From Antarcticimicrobium sediminis (GTDB lineage Bacteria; Pseudomonadota; Alphaproteobacteria; Rhodobacterales; Rhodobacteraceae), in contig NZ_SMFP01000004.1 of assembly GCF_004348975.1 (NCBI RefSeq), positions 186,001 through 250,000 of the forward strand: a stretch of 64,000 nt of DNA, read 5' to 3'. Of this stretch, positions 7,734-16,544 are shown one piece after another (the first letter of the stretch is position 1; each line of letters starts with the position of its first letter). Below the pieces are notes generated by a model that saw only the letters and a list, made by a program, of their open reading frames with translations, was not told the DNA's origin and did not search any database. Made by a program: the position numbers and the translations under genes.

Positions 7734-8784
7734 TACGACTCAGGTGCGTCCCGGCGGGGCCGGGCGGGGCGGGGCCGGGAAGCTGGCGCTGAAACAGGCG
7801 TTGAAAACACCCTGGGCGGTGATCGTGGCGATCCTGCTGGCACTGGCGGTGCTGGATCCGGGCAACCTGCGCGATACGGTGGTGTTCGCCAGCAAGGCTT
7901 TGGCGCATACTGGGCAATACATCCTGTTCGCGGTGCTGCTGCTGGCCTATCTCAAGGCCACCGGGGCCGAGGTGATGGTCGCCCGTGCCTTTGTCGGGCG
8001 CGAAGTACGGATGATTTTCCTTGCCGCGCTGTTCGGCGGGCTGGCGCCGTTCTGCTCCTGCGAGGTGATCCCCTTTGTCGCCGGGTTGCTGGCCCTGGGC
8101 GCGCCGCTGTCGGCGGTGATGGCGTTCTGGCTGTCGTCACCGCTGATCGACCCGCCGACGCTGTTGATCACCGCCGCAGCGCTGGGCTGGCCGTTTGCGT
8201 TGGGCAAGGCGGTGGCGGCGGTGGCGCTGGGGCTGTTCGGGGGCTTTGTGGTTCGGGCGCTGATGCGGGGTGGTGCCTTTGCCAGCCCGCTGCGGCAGGC
8301 GCCGAGCAGCGGGTGTTGTGGCTGCGGTGGGCCAAAACTGGATGGCAAGCCGGTCTGGCGGTTCTGGGGCGAGGCGGCGCGGCGCGCGACGTTCCGGGTC
8401 GAGTTCATTTCAAACGGGCTGTTCCTGCTGAAATGGCTGGCGCTGGCCTATGTGCTGGAGGCGCTGCTGGTGCATTACGTGCCTGCGGATCTGATCGCAC
8501 AGGTGGTTGGCGGCGACGGGATCGGGGCGATCGCGATCGCGGCGCTGGTCGGGATGCCGGCCTATCTGAATTCCTATGTCGCGCCGCCGCTGCTGGCCGG
8601 GTTGATGGAGAGCGGCATGAGCGCGGGGGCGGCGATGGCCTTCATGATCGCCGGGGCGGTCAGTTCGATCCCGGCGATGGCGGCGGTGTGGTCGCTGGTC
8701 AAGCCACGGGTCTTCGCGGTGTACCTGGGGTTGGGGGTGCTGGGTGCGGTGATCGCGGGGGTGTTGTTCCAGATCGTGGCGTGA
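7726..8784 (+). CDS. ArsP/DUF318-family permease with cysteine-rich loop
   Basis: 352 residues with about eight to ten hydrophobic segments. It has the family signature APFCSCEVIPF (Cys110 and Cys112), the SPLIDPPTLL segment and a cytoplasmic-loop cluster SGCCGCGG (Cys197, 198, 200). ArsP-type members export trivalent organoarsenicals and relatives handle metals, but this clade's substrate is not established. Start 7726 overlaps the ArsR gene. The Cys-rich loop could bind soft metal ions or thiol-reactive compounds. The position between tauR and tpa makes a link with sulfur metabolism conceivable but unproven. A GC-rich palindromic repeat follows the stop. Confidence 0.85.
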   Translation: MADTTQVRPGGAGRGGAGKLALKQALKTPWAVIVAILLALAVLDPGNLRDTVVFASKALAHTGQYILFAVLLLAYLKATGAEVMVARAFVGREVRMIFLAALFGGLAPFCSCEVIPFVAGLLALGAPLSAVMAFWLSSPLIDPPTLLITAAALGWPFALGKAVAAVALGLFGGFVVRALMRGGAFASPLRQAPSSGCCGCGGPKLDGKPVWRFWGEAARRATFRVEFISNGLFLLKWLALAYVLEALLVHYVPADLIAQVVGGDGIGAIAIAALVGMPAYLNSYVAPPLLAGLMESGMSAGAAMAFMIAGAVSSIPAMAAVWSLVKPRVFAVYLGLGVLGAVIAGVLFQIVA

Positions 8785-8787
8785 GGG

Positions 8788-8836
8788 AGGGGGCGCTGCC
8801 CCCTCACCCCCGGGATATTTCGAGTGAAAGGAAAAG
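8788..8836. repeat. GC-rich palindromic intergenic repeat, copy B
   Basis: GGGGGCGCTGCCCCC followed by CCCCCGGGATATTT and GTGAAAGGAA, directly after the permease stop. It matches copy A at 1509-1555. The first palindrome could also end the permease transcript. Confidence 0.65.
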
Positions 8837-8866
8837 CGGGCGGGGCGCGGTGTGGGGCGCCCCGCC
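8831..8866 (-). terminator. Rho-independent terminator of tpa
   Basis: The perfect 9-bp inverted repeat GGCGGGGCG (8839-8847) / CGCCCCGCC (8858-8866) is followed, reading leftward, by CGC and a TTTT run. It lies 9 bases after the tpa stop. Confidence 0.65.
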
Positions 8867-8874
8867 TTGTTGTC

Positions 8875-10260
8875 TTAGCCGAAGACCTTGGTCAGCGCCC
8901 GGTCAACGGTATCGGTGATCTGGTCGATGTCGTCGGCGGTGGCGATCAGTGCGGGCGAGAAGCACAGCACGTTGTTCAGCCCCGGCACCGAGCGGTTGGA
9001 GGCGCCGATGATGACCCCCTGCGCGCCGCATTCGGCCGAGACCTGCGCGATTTGCTTTTCGCTGACCGGTTCCTTGCTGGCGCGGTCGGCGACCAGTTCG
9101 GCGCCGCAGAACAGCCCCTTGCCGCGCACGTCGCCGATCACCTTGTGCTTTTCCATCAGGGCGCCGAGGTTGTCCATCATCCGCGCGCCCATGGTGTTGC
9201 AGTTGTCGAGCAGGTTCTCGTCCTCGATGATGCGCATGTTTTCCAGCGCCGCCGCCGGTCCTGCGGTGCAGCCACCAAAGGTCGAAATGTCGCGGAAATA
9301 GTTCATCGGGTCTGCGGCGTCGTCCTTGAACATGTTGAACACCTCTTCGGTGGTCACGCAGCAGGCGATGGCGGCATAGCCCGAGGCAACGCCCTTGGCC
9401 ATGGTCACGAAATCAGGCTTGATGCCGTAGTGCTGATAACCGAACCATGTGCCGGTGCGACCGATGCCGCAGACGACCTCGTCGATATGCAGCAGGATGT
9501 CGTATTTCTTGCAGATTTCCTGCACCCGCTCCCAATAGCCCGGCGGCGGGGTGATGACGCCGCCACCGGCGGTTACGGGTTCAAGGCAGAGCCCGCCGAC
9601 GGTATCGGGGCCCTCGGCCAGGATCACTTCTTCGATGGCATCGGCGGCGCGCTGGCCGTATTCTTCACCCGAGAGATCCCATTGTGCGCGGTATTCCATG
9701 CAGTGCGGCACGCGGACGAAACCGGGGGCCATGGGACCGTATTGCATCGCCCGTTCGTCCTGACCGCCGGCCGACATGGTGGCCAGCGTGCCGCCGTGAT
9801 AGTCGCGGTCGCGGTACAGGATCTTGTGTTTCTTGCCGCCATTTTTCTTGTGCGCGATCTGGCGGATCATCTTGAACGCCTTCTCGTTCGCCTCGGAGCC
9901 GGAGTTGGTGTAGAAAACCCGGCTCATCCCCGGCATTTTCGAGATCAGCTTTTCCGAGAACAGCGAGCCCGGGATCGAGCCGGCTGACTGGGCGAAATAG
10001 CACAGTTTCATCAACTGGTCATAGACCGCCTTGGCGATGCTTTCGCGGCCATAGCCGACGTTGACCGTCCAGACCCCGCCGGAGACCGCATCGAGATACT
10101 CTTTCCCGTTCTGGTCCCAGACGCGCATGCCCTTGCCTTCGAGGATGATGCGCGGGTCGTTGGTTTCGAACTGTTTGTGCTGGATCAGGTGATGCCAGAC
10201 ATGGGCCTTGTCGGCCTCGATGATGCGACTGATGTCGTTTTCGTTGAACGTGCCGTCCAT
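8875..10260 (-). CDS. tpa: Taurine:pyruvate aminotransferase (class III)
   Basis: 461 residues, a class-III PLP aminotransferase. PLP lysine context is MAKGVASGYA, the cofactor Asp is in LLHIDEVVCGIGRTG, and the early glycine region is NSGSEANEKAFK. The N-terminal stretch MDGTFNENDIS resembles roseobacter taurine:pyruvate aminotransferases as I remember them. Such enzymes transfer the taurine amino group to pyruvate, giving sulfoacetaldehyde and alanine. Two CTGGAC boxes about 100-130 bases upstream resemble those at tauR, and SoeABC and Pta are encoded nearby, supporting a sulfonate role. Alternatives within the family are hypotaurine, beta-alanine or omega-amino acid transaminases. Transcribed leftward, divergent from rplO. 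Confidence 0.8.
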   Translation of the reverse strand: MDGTFNENDISRIIEADKAHVWHHLIQHKQFETNDPRIILEGKGMRVWDQNGKEYLDAVSGGVWTVNVGYGRESIAKAVYDQLMKLCYFAQSAGSIPGSLFSEKLISKMPGMSRVFYTNSGSEANEKAFKMIRQIAHKKNGGKKHKILYRDRDYHGGTLATMSAGGQDERAMQYGPMAPGFVRVPHCMEYRAQWDLSGEEYGQRAADAIEEVILAEGPDTVGGLCLEPVTAGGGVITPPPGYWERVQEICKKYDILLHIDEVVCGIGRTGTWFGYQHYGIKPDFVTMAKGVASGYAAIACCVTTEEVFNMFKDDAADPMNYFRDISTFGGCTAGPAAALENMRIIEDENLLDNCNTMGARMMDNLGALMEKHKVIGDVRGKGLFCGAELVADRASKEPVSEKQIAQVSAECGAQGVIIGASNRSVPGLNNVLCFSPALIATADDIDQITDTVDRALTKVFG

Positions 10261-10359
10261 AGCCTGTCCTTTCGCTTTCTCAGGAATTCGTGGGCGCGCA
10301 ATACCCCGCAGGCGGGGTTGGCGTTTATGCTATCACAAACGCCAGATTTCGGGATTCTC

Positions 10360-10392
10360 GTAGGTCCAGACGAAATTTTGACATAAGTCCAG
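10360..10392 (-). promoter_or_regulatory. Two TauR-like boxes upstream of tpa
   Basis: Read on the minus strand, CTGGACTTAT (10392 to 10383) and CTGGACCTAC (10369 to 10360) form direct repeats 23 bp apart, pointing toward tpa. They share CTGGAC plus YTA, a closer match to the remembered TauR core than the boxes at tauR. Confidence 0.65.
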
Positions 10393-10612
10393 TTTCTGGG
10401 GCGGGGGTTTAGCGCCCGGTGGACGTTGGATCGGTATGGGGAATTCGGTCGAAAACCATTGGTTTGCGAAACCGGAGGGGCGGTTTCGATGTCTGCGAGG
10501 TTTTGGGCGGGTCGCCAAAAACCAACCGGAACGCCCAAATTATGGGCAGGTGGGGGCGGGGTTGGCATCGACGTGTCGGCGCCGGGGGGGCAAGCCGGGG
10601 CCTGCCGCGCTC

Positions 10613-10641
10613 TTGCATCGTGATTGTCATGCGTCTATACG
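10613..10641 (+). promoter_or_regulatory. Promoter of the rplO-rplQ operon
   Basis: TTGCAT (10613-10618), 17-base spacer, TATACG (10636-10641). It lies 94 bases before the rplO start and is the best sigma-70 match in the gap. Its presence fits rplO being the first gene of a separate transcription unit. Confidence 0.55.
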
Positions 10642-10734
10642 CGCCCAGTGGTCCGTTTGGGCCCGACTCACATTCACGAAACGCCGTGGTCGTCCTGTTC
10701 GCTTCGGGGACGCATCCGGCAATGGAGAAGCGAT

Positions 10735-11214
10735 ATGAAACTGCATGAACTGCGCGACAATGATGGCGCGACGAAATCCCGCAAACGCGTTGGCCGTGGC
10801 CCGGGTTCGGGCAAGGGCAAGACCGCTGGCCGCGGTATCAAGGGTCAGAAATCCCGTTCGGGTGTGGCGATCAACGGGTATGAAGGCGGCCAGATGCCGC
10901 TGTACCAACGTTTGCCTAAGCGCGGCTTCAACAAGCCGAACCGCAAGGAATTCTCGGTGATCAACCTTGGTCTGATCCAGAAATTCATCGAAGCCGGCAA
11001 GCTGGACGCCGGTCAGGCCATCACCGAGGACGCGCTGATTGCCTCGGGTCTGGTGCGCCGCAAGCTGGACGGCATTCGCGTTCTTGCCAAGGGTGAGTTC
11101 AACACCAAGGTGACGATCGAAGTCACCGGCGCCTCCAAATCGGCTGTTGCCGCTGTCGAGGCTGCGGGCGGTGCGCTGACGCTGAAGGTCACGACTGCGG
11201 GCGCTGATGCCTAA
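10735..11214 (+). CDS. rplO: 50S ribosomal protein L15
   Basis: 159 residues starting [20 protein letters not shown], with the glycine/lysine-rich N-terminal segment and [10 protein letters not shown] typical of L15, which helps assemble the large ribosomal subunit. GGAGAAG precedes the ATG. Here it is the first gene of the cluster rplO-secY-adk-rpsM-rpsK-rpoA-rplQ. In most bacteria rplO follows rpmD in the spc operon; here it follows a divergent tpa and its own promoter. Confidence 0.97.
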   Translation: MKLHELRDNDGATKSRKRVGRGPGSGKGKTAGRGIKGQKSRSGVAINGYEGGQMPLYQRLPKRGFNKPNRKEFSVINLGLIQKFIEAGKLDAGQAITEDALIASGLVRRKLDGIRVLAKGEFNTKVTIEVTGASKSAVAAVEAAGGALTLKVTTAGADA

Positions 11215-11265
11215 GCGGTTGTGGGCGGCGTACCAGCCGCTTACATAGACTTCAGTTTTCCATGA

Positions 11266-11299
11266 CGCCGCCCGAGCCGGAAAACGGCTCTGGGCGGCG
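11266..11299 (+). other. Strong stem-loop in the rplO-secY gap
   Basis: CGCCGCCC (11266-11273) pairs with GGGCGGCG (11292-11299), and GAGCCG (11274-11279) pairs with CGGCTC (11285-11290), with one bulged T and a GAAAA loop. No T-run follows, so it is unlikely to be a simple terminator. It could be an RNA-processing or attenuation site or a protein-binding leader. Confidence 0.6.
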
Positions 11300-11322
11300 C
11301 AATCATAAGAGAGACCTCTTTC

Positions 11323-12699
11323 ATGGCATCAGCAGCAGAACAAATGGCGGCGAATACCAGCTGGGCCGCCCTTGGCAAAGCGACCGATCTGCGCAATCGC
11401 ATCCTGTTCACGCTGGGCCTGCTGATCGTGTATCGGCTGGGTACCTTTATTCCGGTGCCGGGGATCGACGGCGCGGCCCTGCGTGAGTTCATGGAGCAGG
11501 CGGGGCAGGGCATCGGCGGCATGGTGTCGATGTTCACCGGCGGCGCGTTGGGTCGGATGGGCATCTTTGCCCTGGGCATCATGCCTTATATCTCGGCCTC
11601 GATCATCGTGCAGCTTATGACCTCGATGGTTCCGTCGCTGGAGCAGCTCAAGAAAGAGGGCGAACAGGGCCGCAAGAAGATCAACCAGTACACCCGGTTC
11701 GGGACGGTGGCGCTGGCCACGGTGCAGGCCTATGGGCTGGCGGTCTCGTTGGAGTCGGGCGATCTGGCCACGGATGCGGGTCTGTATTTCCGGTTCTCGA
11801 CCATGGTCACGCTGGTTGGCGGCACCATGTTCCTGATGTGGCTGGGGGAACAGATCACCTCGCGCGGGCTGGGCAACGGCATCTCGCTGATCATCTTCGT
11901 CGGCATCATCGCCGAGGTGCCTGCCGCGATCGCGCAGTTCTTTGCCAGTGGCCGGTCCGGCGCGCTGAGCCCGGCGGTCATTATCCTCGTGATGGTGATG
12001 GTGATCGCGGTGATCACCTTTGTGGTGTTCATGGAACGCGCCCTGCGCAAGATCCATATCCAGTATCCGCGCCGTCAGGTGGGGATGAAGGTCTATGACG
12101 GCGGCTCGTCGCACCTGCCGGTCAAGGTCAACCCGGCGGGCGTGATCCCGGCGATCTTTGCTTCTTCGTTGTTGCTGCTGCCGGTCACGATCTCGACCTT
12201 CTCGGCGAATGCGGCGAGCGGACCGGTGATGTCGTGGTTGCTGGCCAATTTCGGTCCGGGACAGCCGCTGTACCTGTTGTTCTTTGCTTCGATGATCGTG
12301 TTCTTTGCCTATTTCTATACCTTCAACGTGTCGTTCAAACCCGATGACGTGGCCGACAACCTGAAGAACCAGAACGGCTTTGTTCCCGGGATCCGTCCGG
12401 GCAAGAAGACGGCCGAGTATCTGGAATACGTCGTCAACCGCGTGCTTGTGCTGGGCTCGGCCTATCTGACAGCGGTCTGTCTGTTGCCGGAAATCCTGCG
12501 TGGGCAGTTTGCGATTCCGTTCTACTTTGGCGGCACCTCGGTTCTGATTATCGTGTCGGTGACGATGGACACGATCCAGCAGGCGCAAAGCCACCTTCTG
12601 GCGCACCAGTACGAAGGGCTGATCGAGAAATCGCAGCTGCGTGGGCGCGGCAAAGGGGCGGCGAAGAAACGCGCAAAACGGGGACCGGCACGGCGATGA
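11323..12699 (+). CDS. secY: Preprotein translocase subunit SecY
   Basis: 458 residues with ten predicted membrane helices. It forms the central channel of the Sec translocon with SecE and SecG. Recognisable segments are [10 protein letters not shown] near helix 1, the [13 protein letters not shown] region of helix 2, and the basic cytoplasmic C-terminus. The position between rplO and adk is standard. Its stop overlaps the adk ATG by 4 bases (ATGA). The Shine-Dalgarno before 11323 is weak (AGAGAG); an internal Met8 start is possible. Confidence 0.97.
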   Translation: MASAAEQMAANTSWAALGKATDLRNRILFTLGLLIVYRLGTFIPVPGIDGAALREFMEQAGQGIGGMVSMFTGGALGRMGIFALGIMPYISASIIVQLMTSMVPSLEQLKKEGEQGRKKINQYTRFGTVALATVQAYGLAVSLESGDLATDAGLYFRFSTMVTLVGGTMFLMWLGEQITSRGLGNGISLIIFVGIIAEVPAAIAQFFASGRSGALSPAVIILVMVMVIAVITFVVFMERALRKIHIQYPRRQVGMKVYDGGSSHLPVKVNPAGVIPAIFASSLLLLPVTISTFSANAASGPVMSWLLANFGPGQPLYLLFFASMIVFFAYFYTFNVSFKPDDVADNLKNQNGFVPGIRPGKKTAEYLEYVVNRVLVLGSAYLTAVCLLPEILRGQFAIPFYFGGTSVLIIVSVTMDTIQQAQSHLLAHQYEGLIEKSQLRGRGKGAAKKRAKRGPARR

Positions 12700-13340
12700 A
12701 CATTATTCTGCTAGGGGCGCCCGGCGCGGGTAAGGGAACACAGGCGCGCTATCTGGTCGAGGACCGCGGCATGGTGCAGTTGAGCACCGGTGACATGCTG
12801 CGCGAGGCCAAGGACAGCGGTACTGAGATGGGTAACGTTGTTGCCGAGGTGATGGCCAAGGGCCAGTTGGTGACCGACGAGATCGTGATTGGGCTGATCC
12901 GCGAAAAGCTGGAAACGGTGAAGGCCAACGGGTTCATCTTTGACGGCTTCCCGCGCACGCTGGCCCAGGCCGATGCGCTGGCCGCGTTGCTGCAGGCCGA
13001 GGGCCAGACGCTGGACGCGGTGGTCGAGATGGCGGTCGACGACGAGGCGCTGGTGCAACGCATCACCGCGCGGTCGACCTGTGGCAGCTGTGGTGAGGTT
13101 TACAACGACATCACCAAGCCGATCCCGGCAGATGGCAAATGCGCGAAATGCGGCGGCACCGAGTTCAAGCGTCGGGCCGACGACAACGAAGACAGCCTGC
13201 GCACGCGGCTGATGGAATATTACAAGAAAACCTCGCCGCTGATTGGTTATTACTATGCCAAGGGCAAGTTGACCCGGATCGACGGGCTGGGCGAGATCAA
13301 CGATGTGCGCGCCGCGATTGGTCGCGTGCTGGACAAATAA
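12696..13340 (+). CDS. adk: Adenylate kinase, zinc-lid type
   Basis: 214 residues. The P-loop is GAPGAGKGT at residues 7-15, and the NMP-binding and lid domains are complete. The lid contains a four-cysteine set, [10 protein letters not shown] and KCAKCGG, expected to bind zinc, a structural variant seen in many Gram-positive and alphaproteobacterial enzymes. It interconverts ATP plus AMP and two ADP. Translation is coupled to secY through a 4-base overlap. A gap of about 195 bases separates it from rpsM. Confidence 0.96.
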   Translation: MNIILLGAPGAGKGTQARYLVEDRGMVQLSTGDMLREAKDSGTEMGNVVAEVMAKGQLVTDEIVIGLIREKLETVKANGFIFDGFPRTLAQADALAALLQAEGQTLDAVVEMAVDDEALVQRITARSTCGSCGEVYNDITKPIPADGKCAKCGGTEFKRRADDNEDSLRTRLMEYYKKTSPLIGYYYAKGKLTRIDGLGEINDVRAAIGRVLDK

Positions 13341-13534
13341 GGTCGGGGGGTTGACCCCGCACAAAAAAGCCCATATCGACCCCCATCCCGAAAGGGAATC
13401 AAACACGCGGTACGGGATTCGTCCGTCCTGCGATCACCTCATGAAATGCTGGCCTGCTGGCGATCCCTGCCAAGGTTGAGCGTTGTGAAAAAAGGTTCTG
13501 GCGTTACGGAACCGCAACGAAAGGAAAGTGACAC

Positions 13535-13903
13535 GTGGCACGTATTGCCGGCGTAAACATCCCCACTGCAAAGCGGGTCCCTATCGCCCTCACCTATATC
13601 ACCGGAATCGGCAACACCTCGGCCAGAGCAATCTGTGAAGCCGTGGGTATTGAGCTGTCCCGTCGCGTCAACGAGTTGACCGACGCCGAAGTTCTGCAGA
13701 TCCGCGAACATATCGACGCCAACTTCACCGTTGAAGGTGACCTGCGCCGTGAGACGCAGATGAACATCAAGCGTCTGATGGATCTGGGCTGCTATCGCGG
13801 TCTGCGTCATCGTCGCAACCTTCCGGTTCGCGGTCAGCGCACCCACACCAACGCTCGCACCCGCAAAGGCCCCGCTAAGGCCATTGCCGGCAAGAAGAAG
13901 TAA
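13535..13903 (+). CDS. rpsM: 30S ribosomal protein S13
   Basis: 122 residues with GTG start, preceded by AAAGGAAAG. It begins [20 protein letters not shown] and ends in the basic [11 protein letters not shown] tail. S13 sits in the small-subunit head and contacts the P-site tRNA and the 50S subunit. It begins the alpha-operon part of the cluster with rpsK 15 bases downstream. The adk-rpsM gap may hold a secondary promoter but I could not place one with confidence. Confidence 0.97.
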   Translation: MARIAGVNIPTAKRVPIALTYITGIGNTSARAICEAVGIELSRRVNELTDAEVLQIREHIDANFTVEGDLRRETQMNIKRLMDLGCYRGLRHRRNLPVRGQRTHTNARTRKGPAKAIAGKKK

Positions 13904-13918
13904 GGGAGGGTTCGATCA

Positions 13919-14308
13919 ATGGCACGCGATAAGACTCGTACCAAGAAAAAAGAGCGTAAGAACATCGCCGCTGGCGTGGCGCATGTGAACAGCTCGTTCA
14001 ACAACACCAAAATCCTGATCTCTGACGTGCAGGGCAACGCGATCTCGTGGTCGTCTGCTGGTACCATGGGCTTCAAAGGGTCGCGGAAATCGACCCCCTA
14101 TGCGGCCCAGATGGCTGCCGAGGATGCTGGCCGCAAGGCGCAGGAACACGGCGTCAAGACGCTGGAAGTCGAAGTGCAGGGCCCCGGTTCGGGTCGTGAA
14201 TCGGCGCTGCGTGCGCTGGCTGCGGCTGGTTTCAACATCACCTCGATCCGTGATGTGACGCCGATTGCACACAACGGCTGCCGCCCTCCGAAACGCCGTC
14301 GCGTTTAA
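13919..14308 (+). CDS. rpsK: 30S ribosomal protein S11
   Basis: 129 residues. Conserved segments include [18 protein letters not shown], the [13 protein letters not shown] loop and the C-terminal [12 protein letters not shown]11 forms part of the platform of the 30S subunit. GGGAGG precedes the ATG. It is followed by a 114-base gap with a perfect 9-bp hairpin before rpoA. Confidence 0.97.
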   Translation: MARDKTRTKKKERKNIAAGVAHVNSSFNNTKILISDVQGNAISWSSAGTMGFKGSRKSTPYAAQMAAEDAGRKAQEHGVKTLEVEVQGPGSGRESALRALAAAGFNITSIRDVTPIAHNGCRPPKRRRV

Positions 14309-14327
14309 GGGCAGAGACAGTTTTGAC

Positions 14328-14351
14328 GGGGCCGTGTCAGAGCACGGCCCC
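14328..14351 (+). other. Perfect stem-loop in the rpsK-rpoA gap
   Basis: GGGGCCGTG (14328-14336) and CACGGCCCC (14343-14351) form a 9-bp stem with a 6-base loop. No T-run follows. It may be an attenuator or RNA-processing site that sets RNA polymerase alpha subunit levels relative to ribosomal proteins. Confidence 0.6.
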
Positions 14352-14422
14352 GGTACGTTACTTTAAACCTCGGGCGTCTGCGCTTTAAGGACATGGAGCA
14401 CAGACAGGAATGGAGGGACCGC

Positions 14423-15439
14423 ATGATCCATAAGAACTGGGCCGAACTGATCAAGCCGACGCAGCTTGAGGTGACGCCGGGCAACGATCCCGCGCGCGAA
14501 GCCACTGTGGTGGCTGAACCGCTGGAACGCGGCTTTGGTCTGACCCTCGGCAACGCGCTGCGCCGTATTCTGATGTCGTCGCTTCAGGGCGCCGCCATCA
14601 CCAGCGTGCAGATCGACAACGTGCTGCATGAGTTTTCCTCGGTCGCCGGCGTGCGCGAGGATGTTACAGACATCATCCTGAACTTGAAGGGTGTGTCGCT
14701 GCGCATGGAGGTCGAAGGCCCCAAGCGTCTGTCGATCAGCGCAAAAGGTCCGGCCGTGGTCACCGCGGGCGACATCAGCGAGAGCGCGGGGATCGAGATC
14801 CTGAACCGCGATCACGTGATCTGTCACCTCGACGATGGCGCCGACCTGTTCATGGAACTGACGGTCAACACCGGCAAAGGCTATGTCTCGGCTGAAAAGA
14901 ACAAGCCCGAGGATGCGCCGATTGGCCTGATCCCGATCGACGCGATCTATTCGCCGATCAAGCGCGTCAGCTATGACGTTCAGCCCACCCGTGAAGGGCA
15001 GGTTCTGGACTATGACAAGCTGACCATGAAGGTTCTGACCGATGGCTCGCTGACCCCGGACGATGCGGTGGCCTATGCCGCCCGCATCCTGCAGGACCAG
15101 CTGTCGATCTTCGTCAACTTTGACGAGCCCGAAGCCGCCGGCCGCGAATCGGAAGAAGACGGGCTGGAGTTCAACCCGCTTCTGCTGAAGAAAGTGGACG
15201 AGCTGGAACTGTCGGTGCGCTCTGCGAACTGCCTGAAGAACGACAACATCGTCTATATCGGCGATCTGATCCAGAAGACCGAAGCCGAGATGCTGCGCAC
15301 CCCGAACTTTGGCCGCAAATCCCTGAACGAGATCAAGGAAGTGCTTTCGGGCATGGGTCTGCATCTGGGGATGGATGTCGAAGACTGGCCGCCCGACAAC
15401 ATCGAAGATCTGGCGAAGAAGTTCGAAGACACGTTTTGA
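14423..15439 (+). CDS. rpoA: DNA-directed RNA polymerase subunit alpha
   Basis: 338 residues. The N-terminal dimerisation domain includes [18 protein letters not shown] and the C-terminal domain contains [19 protein letters not shown]. Alpha nucleates polymerase assembly and contacts activators and UP elements. Start 14423 (MIHKNWAEL) has GGAGGG at proper spacing; an upstream in-frame ATG at 14393 would add an atypical basic decapeptide. The position between rpsK and rplQ is universal in this group. Confidence 0.97.
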   Translation: MIHKNWAELIKPTQLEVTPGNDPAREATVVAEPLERGFGLTLGNALRRILMSSLQGAAITSVQIDNVLHEFSSVAGVREDVTDIILNLKGVSLRMEVEGPKRLSISAKGPAVVTAGDISESAGIEILNRDHVICHLDDGADLFMELTVNTGKGYVSAEKNKPEDAPIGLIPIDAIYSPIKRVSYDVQPTREGQVLDYDKLTMKVLTDGSLTPDDAVAYAARILQDQLSIFVNFDEPEAAGRESEEDGLEFNPLLLKKVDELELSVRSANCLKNDNIVYIGDLIQKTEAEMLRTPNFGRKSLNEIKEVLSGMGLHLGMDVEDWPPDNIEDLAKKFEDTF

Positions 15440-15590
15440 TCGCGATGGGCGGGCTTAGGTCCGCCTGACGCAAAGCCCCCGGGCAGGGCGGGCCACAAAC
15501 CCGCCACGCCCCAAGGAGAGCCGGTGACACGCATCGTCGGCCAGACAAAGCAAAACCGCCCGTAGAGGGCAACCTACTGGAGAAAAGAAA

Positions 15591-16010
15591 ATGCGTCACG
15601 CACGTGGTTACCGCCGCCTCAACCGCACCCATGAGCACCGCAAGGCGCTCTTTGCCAACATGGCCGGGTCGCTGATTGAACATGAACAGATCAAGACGAC
15701 CTTGCCCAAAGCCAAGGAATTGCGTCCGATCGTCGAAAAGCTGATCACGCTCGCCAAGCGCGGCGACCTGCACGCCCGTCGTCAGGCCGCAGCCCGGCTG
15801 AAGCAAGATCCGCATGTCGCCAAGCTGTTCGATATTCTGGGCCCGCGTTACAAGGACCGTCAGGGTGGTTACATCCGGGTTCTGAAGGCCGGCTTCCGTT
15901 ATGGCGACATGGCACCGATGGCGATCATCGAATTCGTCGACCGTGACACCGATGCCAAAGGCGCGGGCGACAAGGCCCGTGTTGCCGCCGAAGAGGGTGT
16001 CGAGGACTAA
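15591..16010 (+). CDS. rplQ: 50S ribosomal protein L17
   Basis: 139 residues, starting [20 protein letters not shown] and ending with an acidic tail. L17 is a large-subunit protein near the peptide tunnel exit. TGGAGAAAAG precedes the ATG. The preceding 151-base gap contains a GGCGGG/CCCGCC stem-loop at 15487-15505. A strong rho-independent terminator follows, marking the end of the ribosomal transcription unit. Confidence 0.97.
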   Translation: MRHARGYRRLNRTHEHRKALFANMAGSLIEHEQIKTTLPKAKELRPIVEKLITLAKRGDLHARRQAAARLKQDPHVAKLFDILGPRYKDRQGGYIRVLKAGFRYGDMAPMAIIEFVDRDTDAKGAGDKARVAAEEGVED

Positions 16011-16037
16011 TCCACGACCCATCGGCTTACAGTTTTG

Positions 16038-16068
16038 GGGTGCTGCCTGACCGGGCGGCACCCTTTTT
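16038..16068 (+). terminator. Rho-independent terminator after rplQ
   Basis: GGGTGCTGCC pairs with GGCGGCACCC (one G-T wobble) and is followed by TTTTT. It lies about 28 bases past the rplQ stop. Confidence 0.85.
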
Positions 16069-16097
16069 CGTTTCCGTTCAGCGCTGCGCGTTGCCCG

Positions 16098-16544
16098 CTA
16101 CTCGGCGTCCAGGTCGGCCTTGATCAGCCGCTCGAGGTCGCGGACCGTATGGTTTGCCAGGTTCTTCGGGATTTCGGCCACGACCTTGGCTTTCACCTCT
16201 GGGTGCAACGCGTCGCGCAGCTTGCCCAGAAGATCGGGGGCGGCAGCGATCACCAGCTGGCTATAGGCACCCTTGTGCGCGTGTCCATACAGGATCCCGG
16301 CAAGCTCCTTGGCGAACCTGTCGCGCGCCAGGTCGTGCCAGTCGGTCTGTTCCATCGCCGAGCTTTGCCCGGCGCCGGGATCCGCACGGCGGCCCGGACG
16401 GTCGGCATTGTCGGCGACCTTGGGCTGGACCTCGCGGGCGATAACTTCGAAATCGGGGTTGGCGTGGCCCGTCAGGTTGCGCATCAGGAGCGCTTTTTCG
16501 CTGTCCGCCACAACGACCCAGGTTCCCTTTGTCAGCTTGCTCAT
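16098..16544 (-). CDS. Host-attachment family protein (AtsE/eRF1-like archaeal-type domain)
   Basis: 148 residues starting MSKLTKGTWVVVADSEKALL with AGGAGGAG just upstream. The pattern WVVVADSEKA...NLTGHANPDFEVIA and the C-terminal block with AYSQLVIAAAPDLLGKLRDAL and HTVRDLERLI match the 'host attachment protein' family (release-factor-like nuclease-fold domain), first linked to plant-surface attachment in Agrobacterium. The biochemical role is unknown. It is a single gene transcribed toward the rplQ terminator and divergent from degP. The family call is from sequence resemblance and I would not claim a cell-attachment function here. Confidence 0.75.
   Translation of the reverse strand: MSKLTKGTWVVVADSEKALLMRNLTGHANPDFEVIAREVQPKVADNADRPGRRADPGAGQSSAMEQTDWHDLARDRFAKELAGILYGHAHKGAYSQLVIAAAPDLLGKLRDALHPEVKAKVVAEIPKNLANHTVRDLERLIKADLDAE

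Larger units (their letters stand above)
10261..10734. other. 474-base tpa-rplO divergent region
   Basis: No gene was recognised here. From left to right it holds the tpa leader, two TauR-like boxes (10360-10392), a perfect 7-bp stem GAAACCG (10468-10474) / CGGTTTC (10481-10487), a GC-rich stretch, and a good sigma-70 promoter for the rplO operon at 10613-10641. The spc ribosomal genes normally upstream of rplO (rpmD, rpsE) are absent from this region. Confidence 0.6.

Noticed and set aside
11329-12606. 425-codon frame opposite secY
   Set aside because: His/Arg/Gln-rich antisense translation of membrane protein gene; not plausible.
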